A DNA stretch of 10,595 nt from Clostridium sp. UBA4108 (GCA_002381695.1 DFXM01000015.1:958-11552); one strand, 5' to 3'; positions 1 through 8,094 are shown, counted from the stretch's first letter. The notes: a model not told the origin generated them from the sequence alone. Numbers and translations: made by a program.

Positions 1-2555
1 ATTATTTTGAGTTTAGTGAAAACTATGAGAACTTTCTTAGAAGAGGTAATATCCTTCCAAAACAAGGGGAAATGTTAATACCTAAAGAAGGCATTATCGA
101 AGAATTAAAGGCAAGAAAGTTAATGATCATGGAAGGGATTTCAAAAACTGCAAAATATATAGAGCCAAGAACTATAACATCCTTTTCTCAGATTACCATT
201 CATGATTATCATGGACAACTAGATCTTTTAATTGAAGATATAAAAGATAAAAAAGAAAAAAAATATAAAACTTTAATTCTTTCAGGTACTAGAAGTAGAG
301 GAGAAAGACTTATAGACACCCTAAGGGATAGAGGTATTGAAGCAACCTACAAGGATATGGTATCTAACATTGAAAGTGGTGAGGTTGTAGTTACCTTTGG
401 AAATGCTACAAAGGGTTTTGAATATCCAGAGCTTAAGGTCTGTGTAATATCAGATACTGAAGTCTTTGGACAATCTAAGAGAAAAAGTATAAGAAGAGTA
501 AATAAAAAAGGTGTTGGCAAGATAAAAAGTTTTACAGAGCTTAAGCTTGGAGATTATGTTGTTCATGCTAACCATGGAATAGGTGTATATAAAGGTATAA
601 AGCAGTTGGATGTGCAAGGACATAAGAAGGACTTTTTAGAACTTTCCTATAACTCTGGGGATACACTTTATGTACCAGTAGAACAACTAGATTTCGTACA
701 AAAGTATATTGGTAGTGAACGAAAGGCTCCAAAGGTCAACAAGCTTGGCGGAAGTGAATGGGCAAAGGCTAAAAATAAAGTTAAAAAGTCTATAGAAGAA
801 ATTGCAGAGGATTTGGTAAAACTTTATGCTGTTCGTTCTACATTAAAGGGACATAAGTATTCTGAAGATACTGTGTGGCAAAAACAATTTGAAGAAGAAT
901 TTCCATATGATGAAACTCCAGATCAATTAACTGCCATTGAGGATATCAAAAAGGATATGGAAAGCTATAAGCCTATGGATAGACTTCTTTGTGGAGATGT
1001 TGGATATGGAAAAACAGAAGTGGGACTTAGAGCAGCTTTTAAGTGCGCTATGGATGGAAAGCAAGTAGCATTACTAGTGCCTACAACCATATTAGCTGAG
1101 CAGCATTATAAAAATATGCTAAAAAGATTCTCGGATTTTCCTATAAAAATAGATATGGTAAGTAGATTTAGAACACCAGCACAAGTAAAAGCAACGTTAA
1201 AAGCAGTTAAGGAAGGTAATGTAGATATTTTGGTTGGAACTCATAGATTACTTCAAAAGGATGTAGCGTTTAAAGATCTTGGAGTTTTAATTATAGATGA
1301 AGAGCAAAGATTTGGCGTTACACATAAAGAAAAAATTAAAGAATTTAAGAAAAATATTGATGTATTAACCTTAACGGCAACACCGATTCCAAGAACGCTA
1401 CATATGTCGTTAACAGGGGTTAGGGATATAAGTGTTATCGAAACACCACCGGAAGAAAGATATCCAGTACAAACCTATGTGGTTGAGTTCAATGATCAAC
1501 TTATGAGAGATGCTATAATGAGAGAACTAAACAGAGATGGACAGGTATTCTTTGTTTACAACAGAGTTGAAACTATTAGAGATATGGCAACATACTTATC
1601 AAAACTTGTGCCAGAGGCAAGAATAGCTGTAGCTCATGGGCAGATGACAGAAAGAGAATTAGAAAATATTATTTTAGATTTTATAGAAAAAAAATATGAT
1701 GTCTTAGTATGTACAACTATAATAGAAACAGGAATAGATATTCCTAATGCAAATACTATGATAATATACGATTCAGATAAAATGGGACTTTCTCAACTTT
1801 ATCAATTAAGAGGAAGAGTAGGACGAAGCAATAGAATTGCTTATGCATACTTCACCTATATGAAGGATAAGGTTTTAACAGAGGTAGCAGAAAAACGATT
1901 AAAGGCTATAAAGGATTTTACAGAGTTGGGTTCAGGGCTGAAGATAGCTATGAGAGACTTAGAAATTAGAGGTGCTGGAAATATAATGGGATCGGCTCAA
2001 TGCGGTCATATGTCTAGTGTTGGATATGATTTGTATTGTAGAATGCTTGAAGACGCTGTAAAGCTTATAAATGGAGAAATAGAGAAGGAACCAATAGAAA
2101 CTACTGTAGATATTAAGATAGATGCATATATACCAAGTAAATATATAAGCGATGAAACCCAAAAGATACAGGTTTATAAAAAGATTGCATCTATTGATTC
2201 CAACGACTATATGATGGAATTACAAGAGGAGATAGAGGATAGATATTCAGATATACCAAGTACAGTTTATAATTTAATGAATATAGCTTATTTAAAGTCA
2301 TTAGCTAAAGAGCTAGGGATAATTGAAATAAAGGAGCTAATGAATGAAGTGATAATAACATTTAAGGACAAGACTTATATATCACCTAAATTAGTAAAGC
2401 ATGTATTAGAAAACTATAAAAAGCAAATAGTATTTAAGATGGGTGAATCTCCAGCTTTATCTTATAAATCAAGGACTATAAAGAAAGAAGAATTATTAAA
2501 TGCGCTTATAAGTTTAATGAAGGATTTGTTAAGTATAAACAATGAGTTAACATAG
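1..2555 (+). CDS. mfd: Transcription-repair coupling factor Mfd (5'-truncated by window edge)
   Basis: Mfd is the cytoplasmic ATP-driven translocase that removes RNA polymerase stalled at DNA lesions and recruits UvrA. The frame is open from base 3, so the gene starts upstream. About 850 residues are visible of a family length near 1150-1180, and the missing part is most of the UvrB-like N-terminal module. Numbering from the first visible codon, a CarD-like RNA polymerase-interacting domain begins near 176 (LGDYVVHANHGIGVYKG). Helicase motifs follow: Walker A GDVGYGKTE at 331-339, DEEQ box at 432-435, TATPIPRT near 458-465, TGIDIPNA near 576-583 and QLRGRVGRS at 601-609. The translocation (TRG) motif RGAGNIMG is at 656-663, and a C-terminal TRCF domain (D7) ends the protein. 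The ATG at 72 is internal, not the start. The identification is very secure. Its downstream neighbour prsA follows after 82 bases with no obvious terminator, so read-through is plausible. Confidence 0.97.
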   Translation, partial: YFEFSENYENFLRRGNILPKQGEMLIPKEGIIEELKARKLMIMEGISKTAKYIEPRTITSFSQITIHDYHGQLDLLIEDIKDKKEKKYKTLILSGTRSRGERLIDTLRDRGIEATYKDMVSNIESGEVVVTFGNATKGFEYPELKVCVISDTEVFGQSKRKSIRRVNKKGVGKIKSFTELKLGDYVVHANHGIGVYKGIKQLDVQGHKKDFLELSYNSGDTLYVPVEQLDFVQKYIGSERKAPKVNKLGGSEWAKAKNKVKKSIEEIAEDLVKLYAVRSTLKGHKYSEDTVWQKQFEEEFPYDETPDQLTAIEDIKKDMESYKPMDRLLCGDVGYGKTEVGLRAAFKCAMDGKQVALLVPTTILAEQHYKNMLKRFSDFPIKIDMVSRFRTPAQVKATLKAVKEGNVDILVGTHRLLQKDVAFKDLGVLIIDEEQRFGVTHKEKIKEFKKNIDVLTLTATPIPRTLHMSLTGVRDISVIETPPEERYPVQTYVVEFNDQLMRDAIMRELNRDGQVFFVYNRVETIRDMATYLSKLVPEARIAVAHGQMTERELENIILDFIEKKYDVLVCTTIIETGIDIPNANTMIIYDSDKMGLSQLYQLRGRVGRSNRIAYAYFTYMKDKVLTEVAEKRLKAIKDFTELGSGLKIAMRDLEIRGAGNIMGSAQCGHMSSVGYDLYCRMLEDAVKLINGEIEKEPIETTVDIKIDAYIPSKYISDETQKIQVYKKIASIDSNDYMMELQEEIEDRYSDIPSTVYNLMNIAYLKSLAKELGIIEIKELMNEVIITFKDKTYISPKLVKHVLENYKKQIVFKMGESPALSYKSRTIKKEELLNALISLMKDLLSINNELT

Positions 2556-2625
2556 TACTATGTTTATTTACCTAAAAAATTGTGATAAAATAAGAGATAC
2601 GATTAAATTTGAGAGAAACCAGATT

Positions 2626-2640
2626 GGGGGATTTAAATTG
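2626..2640 (+). promoter_or_regulatory. Ribosome binding site and TTG start deciding the prsA N-terminus
   Basis: A GGGGG run at 2626-2630 sits 7 bases before TTG 2638. This places a lipoprotein signal peptide exactly at the N-terminus, whereas the in-frame ATG at 2560 would bury it 26 residues inside. Confidence 0.8.
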
Positions 2641-3642
2641 AAAACAATTAAAAAGTTAATAGCTAGCATTATATTAAGTGCTTTAGTTGTTTCTATGGTT
2701 GGTTGTAGTATGGTAGAAAAAACTGAAGAGGGTATAAATAAGACTGTAGTTGCAAAAGTTCTTGGTGAAAAGATAACTATAGGTGAAATTGATGAGCAAT
2801 TAGCTATAGTGCTTAAAAACTTAGAAAAAGAATATGGTGCAGACTATGCAAAAAATGAGGAAGCTAAACAATATCTGCAAGAACAAAGATTAAGTGTATT
2901 AAATACTATGATTAACGATGTAATCATAAGAGAACAAGCTGATAAATTAGGCGTTATGCCAACAGAAGAACAACTTAATGAAGCGAGTAAAAAGCAATTA
3001 GAAGAAATAAAGGCATCTTTTAATACTGAAGAGGAGTATAAAAAATCTCTTGAACAAGCAGGACTTACAGAAGAGATGTTATTAAATGAAATACAGCCTT
3101 CTGTAATATCAGATAAGGTATATGAAGAAGTAGTTAAGGATGTATCAGTTAAGGATGAAGAGATAAAAAATGAATATAATAGCAACCAATTAAAATACAC
3201 AGAGAAGCCTAATAGAGTAAGACCAGCACATATACTTGTTAAAACTGAGGAAGAGGCTAAGGCTATTATAGAAAGATTAAATAAGGGTGAAGATTTTGCA
3301 GCAGTAGCTAAAGAAAAGGGAACAGATGGAACTAAGGATAAGGGTGGAGATCTAGATTGGATTGAGTATACTACAACTCAATATGATAAGACCTTTATGA
3401 TGTCTGCAATAAGCTTGCCTAAGGGCGAGTATACTAAAACGCCTATAGCAACTCAATCTGGATATCATGTAATAAAATGCCTAGATAAGGAAGAGTATCC
3501 AGTTAAGAAATTAGAAGAAGTAAAAGAAACAATAAATTCAGAATTACTAGAGCAAAAGAAATACACTACTTGGCAAGAAAAAGTTAAAGCATGGCAAAGT
3601 GATTCTAAAATAAAAGTATATGAGAATAAATTATCTTTATAA
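2638..3642 (+). CDS. prsA: PrsA-like foldase: parvulin peptidyl-prolyl isomerase lipoprotein
   Basis: This is a membrane-anchored extracytoplasmic chaperone/PPIase that helps secreted proteins fold after Sec export. I place the start at TTG 2638: a G-rich Shine-Dalgarno run (2626-2630) lies 7 bases upstream. It gives a 334-residue protein beginning MKTIKKL, then a hydrophobic stretch (about 8-18) and a lipobox SMVGC with the lipidated Cys at 23. An in-frame ATG at 2560 would add 26 residues lacking any signal character, and it lacks a good ribosome site. After a SurA-like helical N-terminal part (about 35-165), the parvulin domain spans about 194-282, with AHILVK at 197-202, GGDLDW at 236-241 and GYHVIK at 275-280. 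The C-terminal tail is charged and helical. A weak promoter-like pair (TTGTGA 2580, TTAAAT 2603, 17-base spacer) lies upstream. Family assignment is strong. Equivalence to B. subtilis PrsA is functional inference, because clostridia often carry several paralogues. Confidence 0.92.
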   Translation: MKTIKKLIASIILSALVVSMVGCSMVEKTEEGINKTVVAKVLGEKITIGEIDEQLAIVLKNLEKEYGADYAKNEEAKQYLQEQRLSVLNTMINDVIIREQADKLGVMPTEEQLNEASKKQLEEIKASFNTEEEYKKSLEQAGLTEEMLLNEIQPSVISDKVYEEVVKDVSVKDEEIKNEYNSNQLKYTEKPNRVRPAHILVKTEEEAKAIIERLNKGEDFAAVAKEKGTDGTKDKGGDLDWIEYTTTQYDKTFMMSAISLPKGEYTKTPIATQSGYHVIKCLDKEEYPVKKLEEVKETINSELLEQKKYTTWQEKVKAWQSDSKIKVYENKLSL

Positions 3643-3714
3643 AAAATAATATAAGATATTAAAAACTATAATATATAAATATTTATCAAGTAATTTATTA
3701 CTACAATTGTGAAA

Positions 3715-3769
3715 TTAAGCTATAGCTCTAATTTGTTATAAAATTAGAGCTATAGCTTAATATTTTTTT
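3715..3769 (+). terminator. Intrinsic terminator after prsA
   Basis: There is a perfect 20-bp stem (3715-3734 pairs with 3741-3760), a 6-base loop GTTATA, then TATTTTTTT (3761-3769). The left arm is preceded by few A residues, so activity in the reverse direction is less likely. It closes the mfd-prsA unit and insulates spoVT. Confidence 0.92.
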
Positions 3770-3837
3770 AAAACTAAAGGTTTTGTAATTAAATTACTTA
3801 AAAAGTTAAAAAAATCTTCTCGAATTTTTACCAATAT

Positions 3838-3866
3838 GTATAAATTTTAAGTTAAGAAGGATAATA
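3838..3866 (+). promoter_or_regulatory. Candidate forespore-type (sigma-G-like) promoter of spoVT
   Basis: GTATA (3838-3842) is followed after 17 bases by GATAATA (3860-3866). Sigma-G promoters in B. subtilis have GYATR at -35 and CATnnTA at -10, and spoVT is sigma-G dependent there. The -10 differs at its first base (G for C). In such AT-rich DNA the match could be chance, so this is a candidate only. Confidence 0.4.
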
Positions 3867-3910
3867 ATAGCATTAATATTACATGATTAGTAAAAGAGGA
3901 GGATTATTGA

Positions 3911-4459
3911 ATGAAAGCGACTGGAATAGTAAGACGCATAGATGATTTAGGGAGGGTTGTAATTCCAAAAGAGATTAGGAGAACCTTAAGAATAAGAGAA
4001 GGAGATCCATTAGAGATATTTACAGACAGAGAAGGTGGAGTAATATTAAAAAAATATTCCCCAATTGAAGAATTGAGTGAGTTTTCAAAGGAATATAGTG
4101 AAGCACTACAACAAAGTATAGGAAATATAGTAATAATTAGCGATAAGGATTCTATTATATCTATAAGTGGTAGTTCTAAAAAAGAATATATGGATAAAAA
4201 GGTTAGTAATCAATTAGAAAAAATAATGGATGATAGAAAATCTCTAGTATTGAATTCACCAGCGCAAAGCACCATACCATTACATAGTGATGAAGAGGGG
4301 GATTCATATAAAGCTCAAGTAATAGTGCCTATAATGGCAGAAGGAGATGTAGTAGGAGCAATTATAATAGCATCTAAAGAAGTTAATACCTTTGGAGATT
4401 TAGAGCTTAAATTGGCTGAAACAGCAGCATCCTTTTTAGGAAAACAAATGGAACAATAA
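3911..4459 (+). CDS. spoVT: Stage V sporulation transcriptional regulator SpoVT (AbrB family)
   Basis: SpoVT is a DNA-binding regulator that activates and represses sigma-G-dependent genes in the developing forespore. It affects cortex and coat formation and spore germination. The 182 residues match the family length (178 in B. subtilis). Residues 1-50 form the AbrB swapped-hairpin domain, with the near-invariant start MKATGIVRRIDDLGRVVIPK and the conserved RTLRIREGDPLEIF segment. Residues about 55-180 form the GAF-like C-terminal domain, ending FLGKQMEQ as in Bacillus. ATG 3911 is preceded by an AGAGGAGGAT ribosome site at 3895-3904, six bases away. The gene is a single transcription unit: a terminator lies upstream (3715-3769) and another downstream (4493-4536), and a candidate sigma-G promoter lies at 3838-3866. 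The position downstream of mfd is conserved across spore formers. Confidence 0.97.
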   Translation: MKATGIVRRIDDLGRVVIPKEIRRTLRIREGDPLEIFTDREGGVILKKYSPIEELSEFSKEYSEALQQSIGNIVIISDKDSIISISGSSKKEYMDKKVSNQLEKIMDDRKSLVLNSPAQSTIPLHSDEEGDSYKAQVIVPIMAEGDVVGAIIIASKEVNTFGDLELKLAETAASFLGKQMEQ

Positions 4460-4492
4460 ATATTTTAATCTAAGGTAAACTTAATAATTATT

Positions 4493-4536
4493 TTAAATAA
4501 CCGCACAATAAATTTATGTGCGGTTATTTAAGTTTT
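4493..4536 (+). terminator. Terminator after spoVT
   Basis: A perfect 15-bp stem (4493-4507 with 4517-4531) has a GC-rich core ACCGCACA/TGTGCGGT and a 9-base loop. It is followed by GTTTTATT. The U tract is short, but the stem lies 33 bases after the spoVT stop and is strong relative to the local base composition. Confidence 0.8.
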
Positions 4537-4601
4537 ATTAGTACTAAATAATCTATTCCTAAAATATTTATAAACATAGTACTAAGTATTTAGGAGGAAA
4601 T

Positions 4602-6134
4602 ATGAAAAAACAATCGCTAATAAAAGGAACTATAATTTTAGGGGTAGCTACAATATTTGCAAGATTCCTAGGCATTTTTTTTAGGATACCTATACAACAG
4701 CTAATAGGAGACCAAGGTATGGGATATTACCAGATGTCCTATCCACTATATATGACATTTGTAGCATTAGCAGCAGGAATACCTACAGCTATGTCAAAGT
4801 TAATTTCTGAATTTAATATTAAAAATGATGTATATGCTATTAGAGATGTGTTGAGAGAAACATTGAAGATTATGATTCCGTTAGGTATAGTAGCTTCATT
4901 TTTAATGCTTTTCTTTTCTAAAAATATAATAAGTGTATTGAAGTGGGATATAAAGTCTTATGAATCTTTTATTGTAATTTCTCTAGCTCCCATATTTGTA
5001 TGTATAATGTGTACTTTTAAAGGGTTTTTTCAAGGGCTACAAAATATGAACAATACTGCGATAGCTCAGATTATTGAGCAACTAGGCAGGGTTATATTTG
5101 GCGTGGCTCTTGCATATTTGTTATTGCCTAAGGGAATAGAGTATGCAGCAGCTGGAGCAGCTTTTGGAACAGTGGCTGGAGGATTTTTAGGGAGCATATA
5201 TTTATCCTTAAAATATTTTAAAACAACAAAATATATGCCAAAGCATAATAGAGAGAAAAATAAAGGCATATTAAGCTCAATAATAGAGTCAGCATTACCT
5301 ATATCTCTAGGAGCTGCTGTAGGAACTATCATGGGACTTATTGACTCTATTATAGTGCCACAGAGATTGCTTGTTGCTGGATACAGTATTGGGGACAGTG
5401 CCATACTATATGGACAACTTACAGGGAAAGCCATGACATTACAAAATATACCATTAGCACTATCTATTTCACTATGTGCTGCTTTAGTTCCTATAGTATC
5501 GGAAGTATATGCTATGAGAAATTTTAGAGAACTAGAGAGAAGGGTTGAAATGGTATTTAAGCTAGCTTTTGTTATAGGGATTCCAAGTTTCTTAGGATTA
5601 TATTTTTTAGCAAAGCCTATAATGGGACTAGTATTTCTAGGAGATACAGCAGGATATGAGATCCTTAAGCTATTAGCTATATCAGTGCCATTAATAATTC
5701 TTACTCAGATAACTACATCGTTACTACAAAGTTGTGGGAGATATATGTATCCAGTATATTATTTAATGGTAGGTTGCATATTTAAAATAGGTATATCTTA
5801 TTATCTTGTGTCTCTATCAGAGATAAATATTAATGGGGCAGTGATAGGAACTATTGTAGGTTATGGAATTACTACATTGCTAAATCTTATGAAAGTTAGA
5901 AAAATCTTTAATATAAAGTTAAACATATATGAGATACTTATTAAGCCTTTATTTGCATCATTAATTATGATAATTGCAGTTGTTTTAGTATATAATAATG
6001 TTTATAATTATACAATGAGCAATGGTATTTCTTGCTTAAGCTCCATTTTTGTAGGAGTAATTTTATTTTCTATCTTGATAATAATACTAAGAATATTTAG
6101 TATAGATGATATAAAGGGAAAATTCATTAAGTAA
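4602..6134 (+). CDS. SpoVB/YabM-like polytopic lipid-linked saccharide flippase (MOP/MATE superfamily)
   Basis: This is an integral membrane protein of 510 residues with many hydrophobic segments, probably 12-14 helices by eye. The N-terminal signature (GIFFRIPIQQLIGDQGMGYY, then SYPLYMTFVALAAGIP) is typical of the SpoVB/YabM/YkvU group. These proteins move undecaprenyl-linked saccharides across the membrane. SpoVB is needed for spore cortex peptidoglycan and YabM is linked to polysaccharide export. The slot between spoVT and yabN is that of B. subtilis yabM, but clostridial members are usually named spoVB. I cannot tell the two apart from one sequence, so I leave the symbol empty. ATG 4602 follows AGGAGG (4592-4597) by only 4 bases. 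The nearest upstream terminator belongs to spoVT, so the gene needs its own promoter in 4537-4590. I could not pick one with confidence. Confidence 0.9.
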   Translation: MKKQSLIKGTIILGVATIFARFLGIFFRIPIQQLIGDQGMGYYQMSYPLYMTFVALAAGIPTAMSKLISEFNIKNDVYAIRDVLRETLKIMIPLGIVASFLMLFFSKNIISVLKWDIKSYESFIVISLAPIFVCIMCTFKGFFQGLQNMNNTAIAQIIEQLGRVIFGVALAYLLLPKGIEYAAAGAAFGTVAGGFLGSIYLSLKYFKTTKYMPKHNREKNKGILSSIIESALPISLGAAVGTIMGLIDSIIVPQRLLVAGYSIGDSAILYGQLTGKAMTLQNIPLALSISLCAALVPIVSEVYAMRNFRELERRVEMVFKLAFVIGIPSFLGLYFLAKPIMGLVFLGDTAGYEILKLLAISVPLIILTQITTSLLQSCGRYMYPVYYLMVGCIFKIGISYYLVSLSEININGAVIGTIVGYGITTLLNLMKVRKIFNIKLNIYEILIKPLFASLIMIIAVVLVYNNVYNYTMSNGISCLSSIFVGVILFSILIIILRIFSIDDIKGKFIK

Positions 6135-6225
6135 GCTACTTATTAAGAATTTTTTATGAATTATTGATGTTAAAATAAGAAAAATAATTAAGCAGAATGA
6201 AAAAGTTTATTAGAAACAAAGTGTA

Positions 6226-6242
6226 AAGGAGAGATGCTGATG
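6226..6242 (+). promoter_or_regulatory. Ribosome binding site selecting ATG 6240 for yabN/mazG
   Basis: AAGGAG at 6226-6231 lies 8 bases from ATG 6240 but only 2 bases from the in-frame ATG 6234. The second ATG gives the compact start MIRVVGLGPG expected for the methylase fold. Confidence 0.7.
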
Positions 6243-7685
6243 ATTAGGGTAGTTGGATTGGGTCCGGGAGCTAAAGAAGCTTTAACAATAGGGGCTCTAG
6301 ATATACTTAGAAATAACAATAATGTATTTTTTAGAACAGAAAAGCATCCAAATGTGGATTATTTAAAAAGCTTAGGTATAGATTTTATAAGTTATGATAA
6401 TTTCTATGAGAAATATGATAACTTTGATGATATATATATAAACATAGCAGAAGATTTAGTAAGAATTCATGAGGAAAAAGAGGATATAGTATATGCTGTA
6501 CCAGGCCATCCGTTAGTGGCAGAGAAGTCAGTAACACTATTACTTAAACTTTGTGATGAGAGAGGCATTGAAGTTGAAATAATACCTTCTGTAAGTTTCA
6601 TTGACGCAGTAATGGAAAGTTTAAAGATAGATCCTATAGAAGGGGTTAAAATAATAGATGCCTTTGATATAAAAAATCAGATTATGGATAAAAGAATAGG
6701 TGTAGTGATTACTCAGGTTTATAATAGGTTTATAGCATCAGAAACTAAGCTGGCTCTATGCGAATATTATAAGGATGATACAGAAATTTATTTTGTTAGA
6801 GCAGCTGGAGTTAAGGGTGAAGAAAGCATAAGAAAAATTAAGTTGTATGATTTAGATAGACAAGAGGATATAGATTATCTGACATCTATTTATATCCCAA
6901 GAGATGAAGATAATACCAAGGATTTTTATGATTTAACAAAGGTTATAGAAACCCTTAGGGGAGAAAATGGATGTATGTGGGATTTAGAGCAAACTCATGA
7001 TTCTTTAAAAAGATGCCTTATAGAAGAATGCTATGAAGTTATAGAGGCAATAGAGGAACAGGATGATGATAAGTTAATTGAGGAGTTGGGAGATATACTA
7101 CTGCAGGTAGTATTTCATGCTCAAATTGGTAAAGAAGAAGGATTTTTTAGTATAAATGATGTTATAGAGGGTATAACTAATAAAATGATAAATAGGCATC
7201 CACATATATTTGGAGAGATAGAAGTAAATAGTACTGAAGATATTTTAGACAATTGGGATAAGATAAAGGAAAAAGAGAAGGAGTTTACCTCTTATACAGA
7301 TACGTTAAAGCATATACCCAAATATTTACCTGGTTTGATAAGAGCTGAAAAAGTACAAAAAAATGCAGGCAAAGTTGGATTTGACTGGGAAAATGTAGAG
7401 CCGGCAATGGAAAAAGTTATAGAAGAATTAAATGAAATTAAAGATGTATATAAACTACAAAATAGGTCAAAAATAGAAGAAGAAGTTGGAGATTTAATAT
7501 TTGCAGCAGTAAATGTAGCAAGACTTCTTGACATTGACCCAGAATTTGCAGTAAATTATACTATAGATAAATTTATTAGAAGATTTCAATTTATGGAACA
7601 ATCTGCAGGAAAAAGAGGGTTAAATTTGAAAAATATGACTCTTGATGAAATGGATCTGCTATGGAATGAAGCAAAACGTGTTTAA
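6240..7685 (+). CDS. yabN: YabN-type fusion: tetrapyrrole methylase-like domain plus MazG nucleotide pyrophosphohydrolase
   Basis: The protein joins two cytoplasmic modules. Residues 1 to about 215 are a tetrapyrrole (SAM-dependent) methylase-like domain with the opening VGLGPG loop (5-10) and YAVPGHPLVAEK (about 85-96). Its substrate in YabN proteins is not established. From about 225 comes a MazG domain, which hydrolyses NTPs to NMP and PPi and is thought to clean up aberrant nucleotides. Its metal-binding motif is EECYE at 262-266 and EELGD at 281-285. A second, more degenerate MazG-like repeat has EEEVGD near 413-418. LRGENGCMWD replaces the usual GCPWD with Met. Length 481 compares with about 489 in B. 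subtilis. I chose ATG 6240 over ATG 6234 because the AAGGAG site (6226-6231) is 8 bases from the former and only 2 from the latter. It is often simply called mazG. Confidence 0.94.
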   Translation: MIRVVGLGPGAKEALTIGALDILRNNNNVFFRTEKHPNVDYLKSLGIDFISYDNFYEKYDNFDDIYINIAEDLVRIHEEKEDIVYAVPGHPLVAEKSVTLLLKLCDERGIEVEIIPSVSFIDAVMESLKIDPIEGVKIIDAFDIKNQIMDKRIGVVITQVYNRFIASETKLALCEYYKDDTEIYFVRAAGVKGEESIRKIKLYDLDRQEDIDYLTSIYIPRDEDNTKDFYDLTKVIETLRGENGCMWDLEQTHDSLKRCLIEECYEVIEAIEEQDDDKLIEELGDILLQVVFHAQIGKEEGFFSINDVIEGITNKMINRHPHIFGEIEVNSTEDILDNWDKIKEKEKEFTSYTDTLKHIPKYLPGLIRAEKVQKNAGKVGFDWENVEPAMEKVIEELNEIKDVYKLQNRSKIEEEVGDLIFAAVNVARLLDIDPEFAVNYTIDKFIRRFQFMEQSAGKRGLNLKNMTLDEMDLLWNEAKRV

Positions 7686-7736
7686 TTTAGTAAAAAAATG
7701 CTAAGACTATAGCGGATAAGAAGGATTTTTGCTAAA
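7686..7736 (+). other. Branched inverted repeat right after the mazG stop codon
   Basis: TTTAGTAAAAA (7686-7696) can pair with TTTTTGCTAAA (7726-7736), 11 bp with one G-U. It encloses a small hairpin GCTA/TAGC (7700-7703 with 7710-7713). No U tract follows, so it does not look like a simple intrinsic terminator. It may be an mRNA 3'-end or processing structure. Confidence 0.45.
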
Positions 7737-7764
7737 ATTGAAGAATAAGTTTAGTTGTATAAAG

Positions 7765-7795
7765 ACTATATATTAAGCAAATAGCTTTATATAGT
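7765..7795 (+). other. Bulged hairpin in the presumed 5' leader of the HU gene
   Basis: ACTATATA (7765-7772) pairs with TATATAGT (7788-7795). AAGC (7775-7778) pairs with GCTT (7784-7787) around an AAATA loop, with a 2-base TT bulge on the 5' side. The structure ends 9 bases before the Shine-Dalgarno at 7805-7812. It leaves that site exposed, so any role is more likely in mRNA stability or initiation than in occluding the ribosome. Confidence 0.5.
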
Positions 7796-7818
7796 ATTAA
7801 TATTAAGGAGGTACTATT

Positions 7819-8094
7819 GTGAATAAATCAGAATTAATAGCAAGCATGGCTGAAAAATCAGGATTAACAAAGAAAGATACAGAAACAGTTTTAAAAGCAT
7901 TCATTGAGAGTGTTGAGGAAACTTTAGAGAATGGTGAAAAAGTTCAACTAGTTGGATTTGGAACATTCGAAACAAGAGAAAGAGCTGAAAGAACTGGAAG
8001 AAATCCAAGAACTAAAGAAGAAATAACAATACCAGCTTCAAAAGCTCCAGTTTTTAAAGCAGGAAAAGAATTTAAAGATAGAGTTAATAAATAA
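7819..8094 (+). CDS. hup: HU nucleoid DNA-binding protein
   Basis: HU is the small dimeric histone-like protein that bends DNA without sequence specificity and compacts the nucleoid. The 91 residues are the family norm. The N-terminal helical pair is followed by the signature VGFGTFETRERAERTGRNP, the flexible DNA-binding arm around 53-75 and the C-terminal KAGKEFKDRVN. The NPRTKEE arm has Lys where many HU proteins have Gly (NPRTGEE). The start is GTG 7819, seven bases after AAGGAGGT (7805-7812), one of the best ribosome sites in the window and consistent with an abundant protein. A terminator follows the gene at 8111-8140, so it probably ends a transcription unit. Its placement between mazG and rqcP differs from B. 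subtilis, where hbs lies elsewhere. I could not define the promoter within 7686-7765. Confidence 0.97.
   Translation: MNKSELIASMAEKSGLTKKDTETVLKAFIESVEETLENGEKVQLVGFGTFETRERAERTGRNPRTKEEITIPASKAPVFKAGKEFKDRVNK

Noticed and set aside
72..74. ATG as the mfd start
   Set aside because: The frame is open and Mfd-like upstream to base 3, and the family needs about 320 more N-terminal residues. This is an internal methionine.
247..263. A-rich run in mfd as a possible slippage or frameshift site
   Set aside because: The reading frame stays open and conserved on both sides, and lysine-rich runs are normal at this base composition.
1959..2162. Reverse-strand open frame inside mfd
   Set aside because: Low-complexity aromatic-rich translation, no ribosome site, and wholly covered by strongly conserved mfd motifs.
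2844..3200. Reverse-strand open frame inside prsA
   Set aside because: Ser/Leu/Cys-rich translation typical of the complement of an AT-rich lysine/glutamate gene. No family resemblance.
5066..5434. Reverse-strand open frame inside the flippase gene
   Set aside because: Shadow of a membrane protein gene. No credible start signal or recognisable motif.
7292..7534. Reverse-strand open frame inside yabN/mazG
   Set aside because: Covered by conserved MazG coding sequence; the translation is Ser/Phe-rich without motifs.
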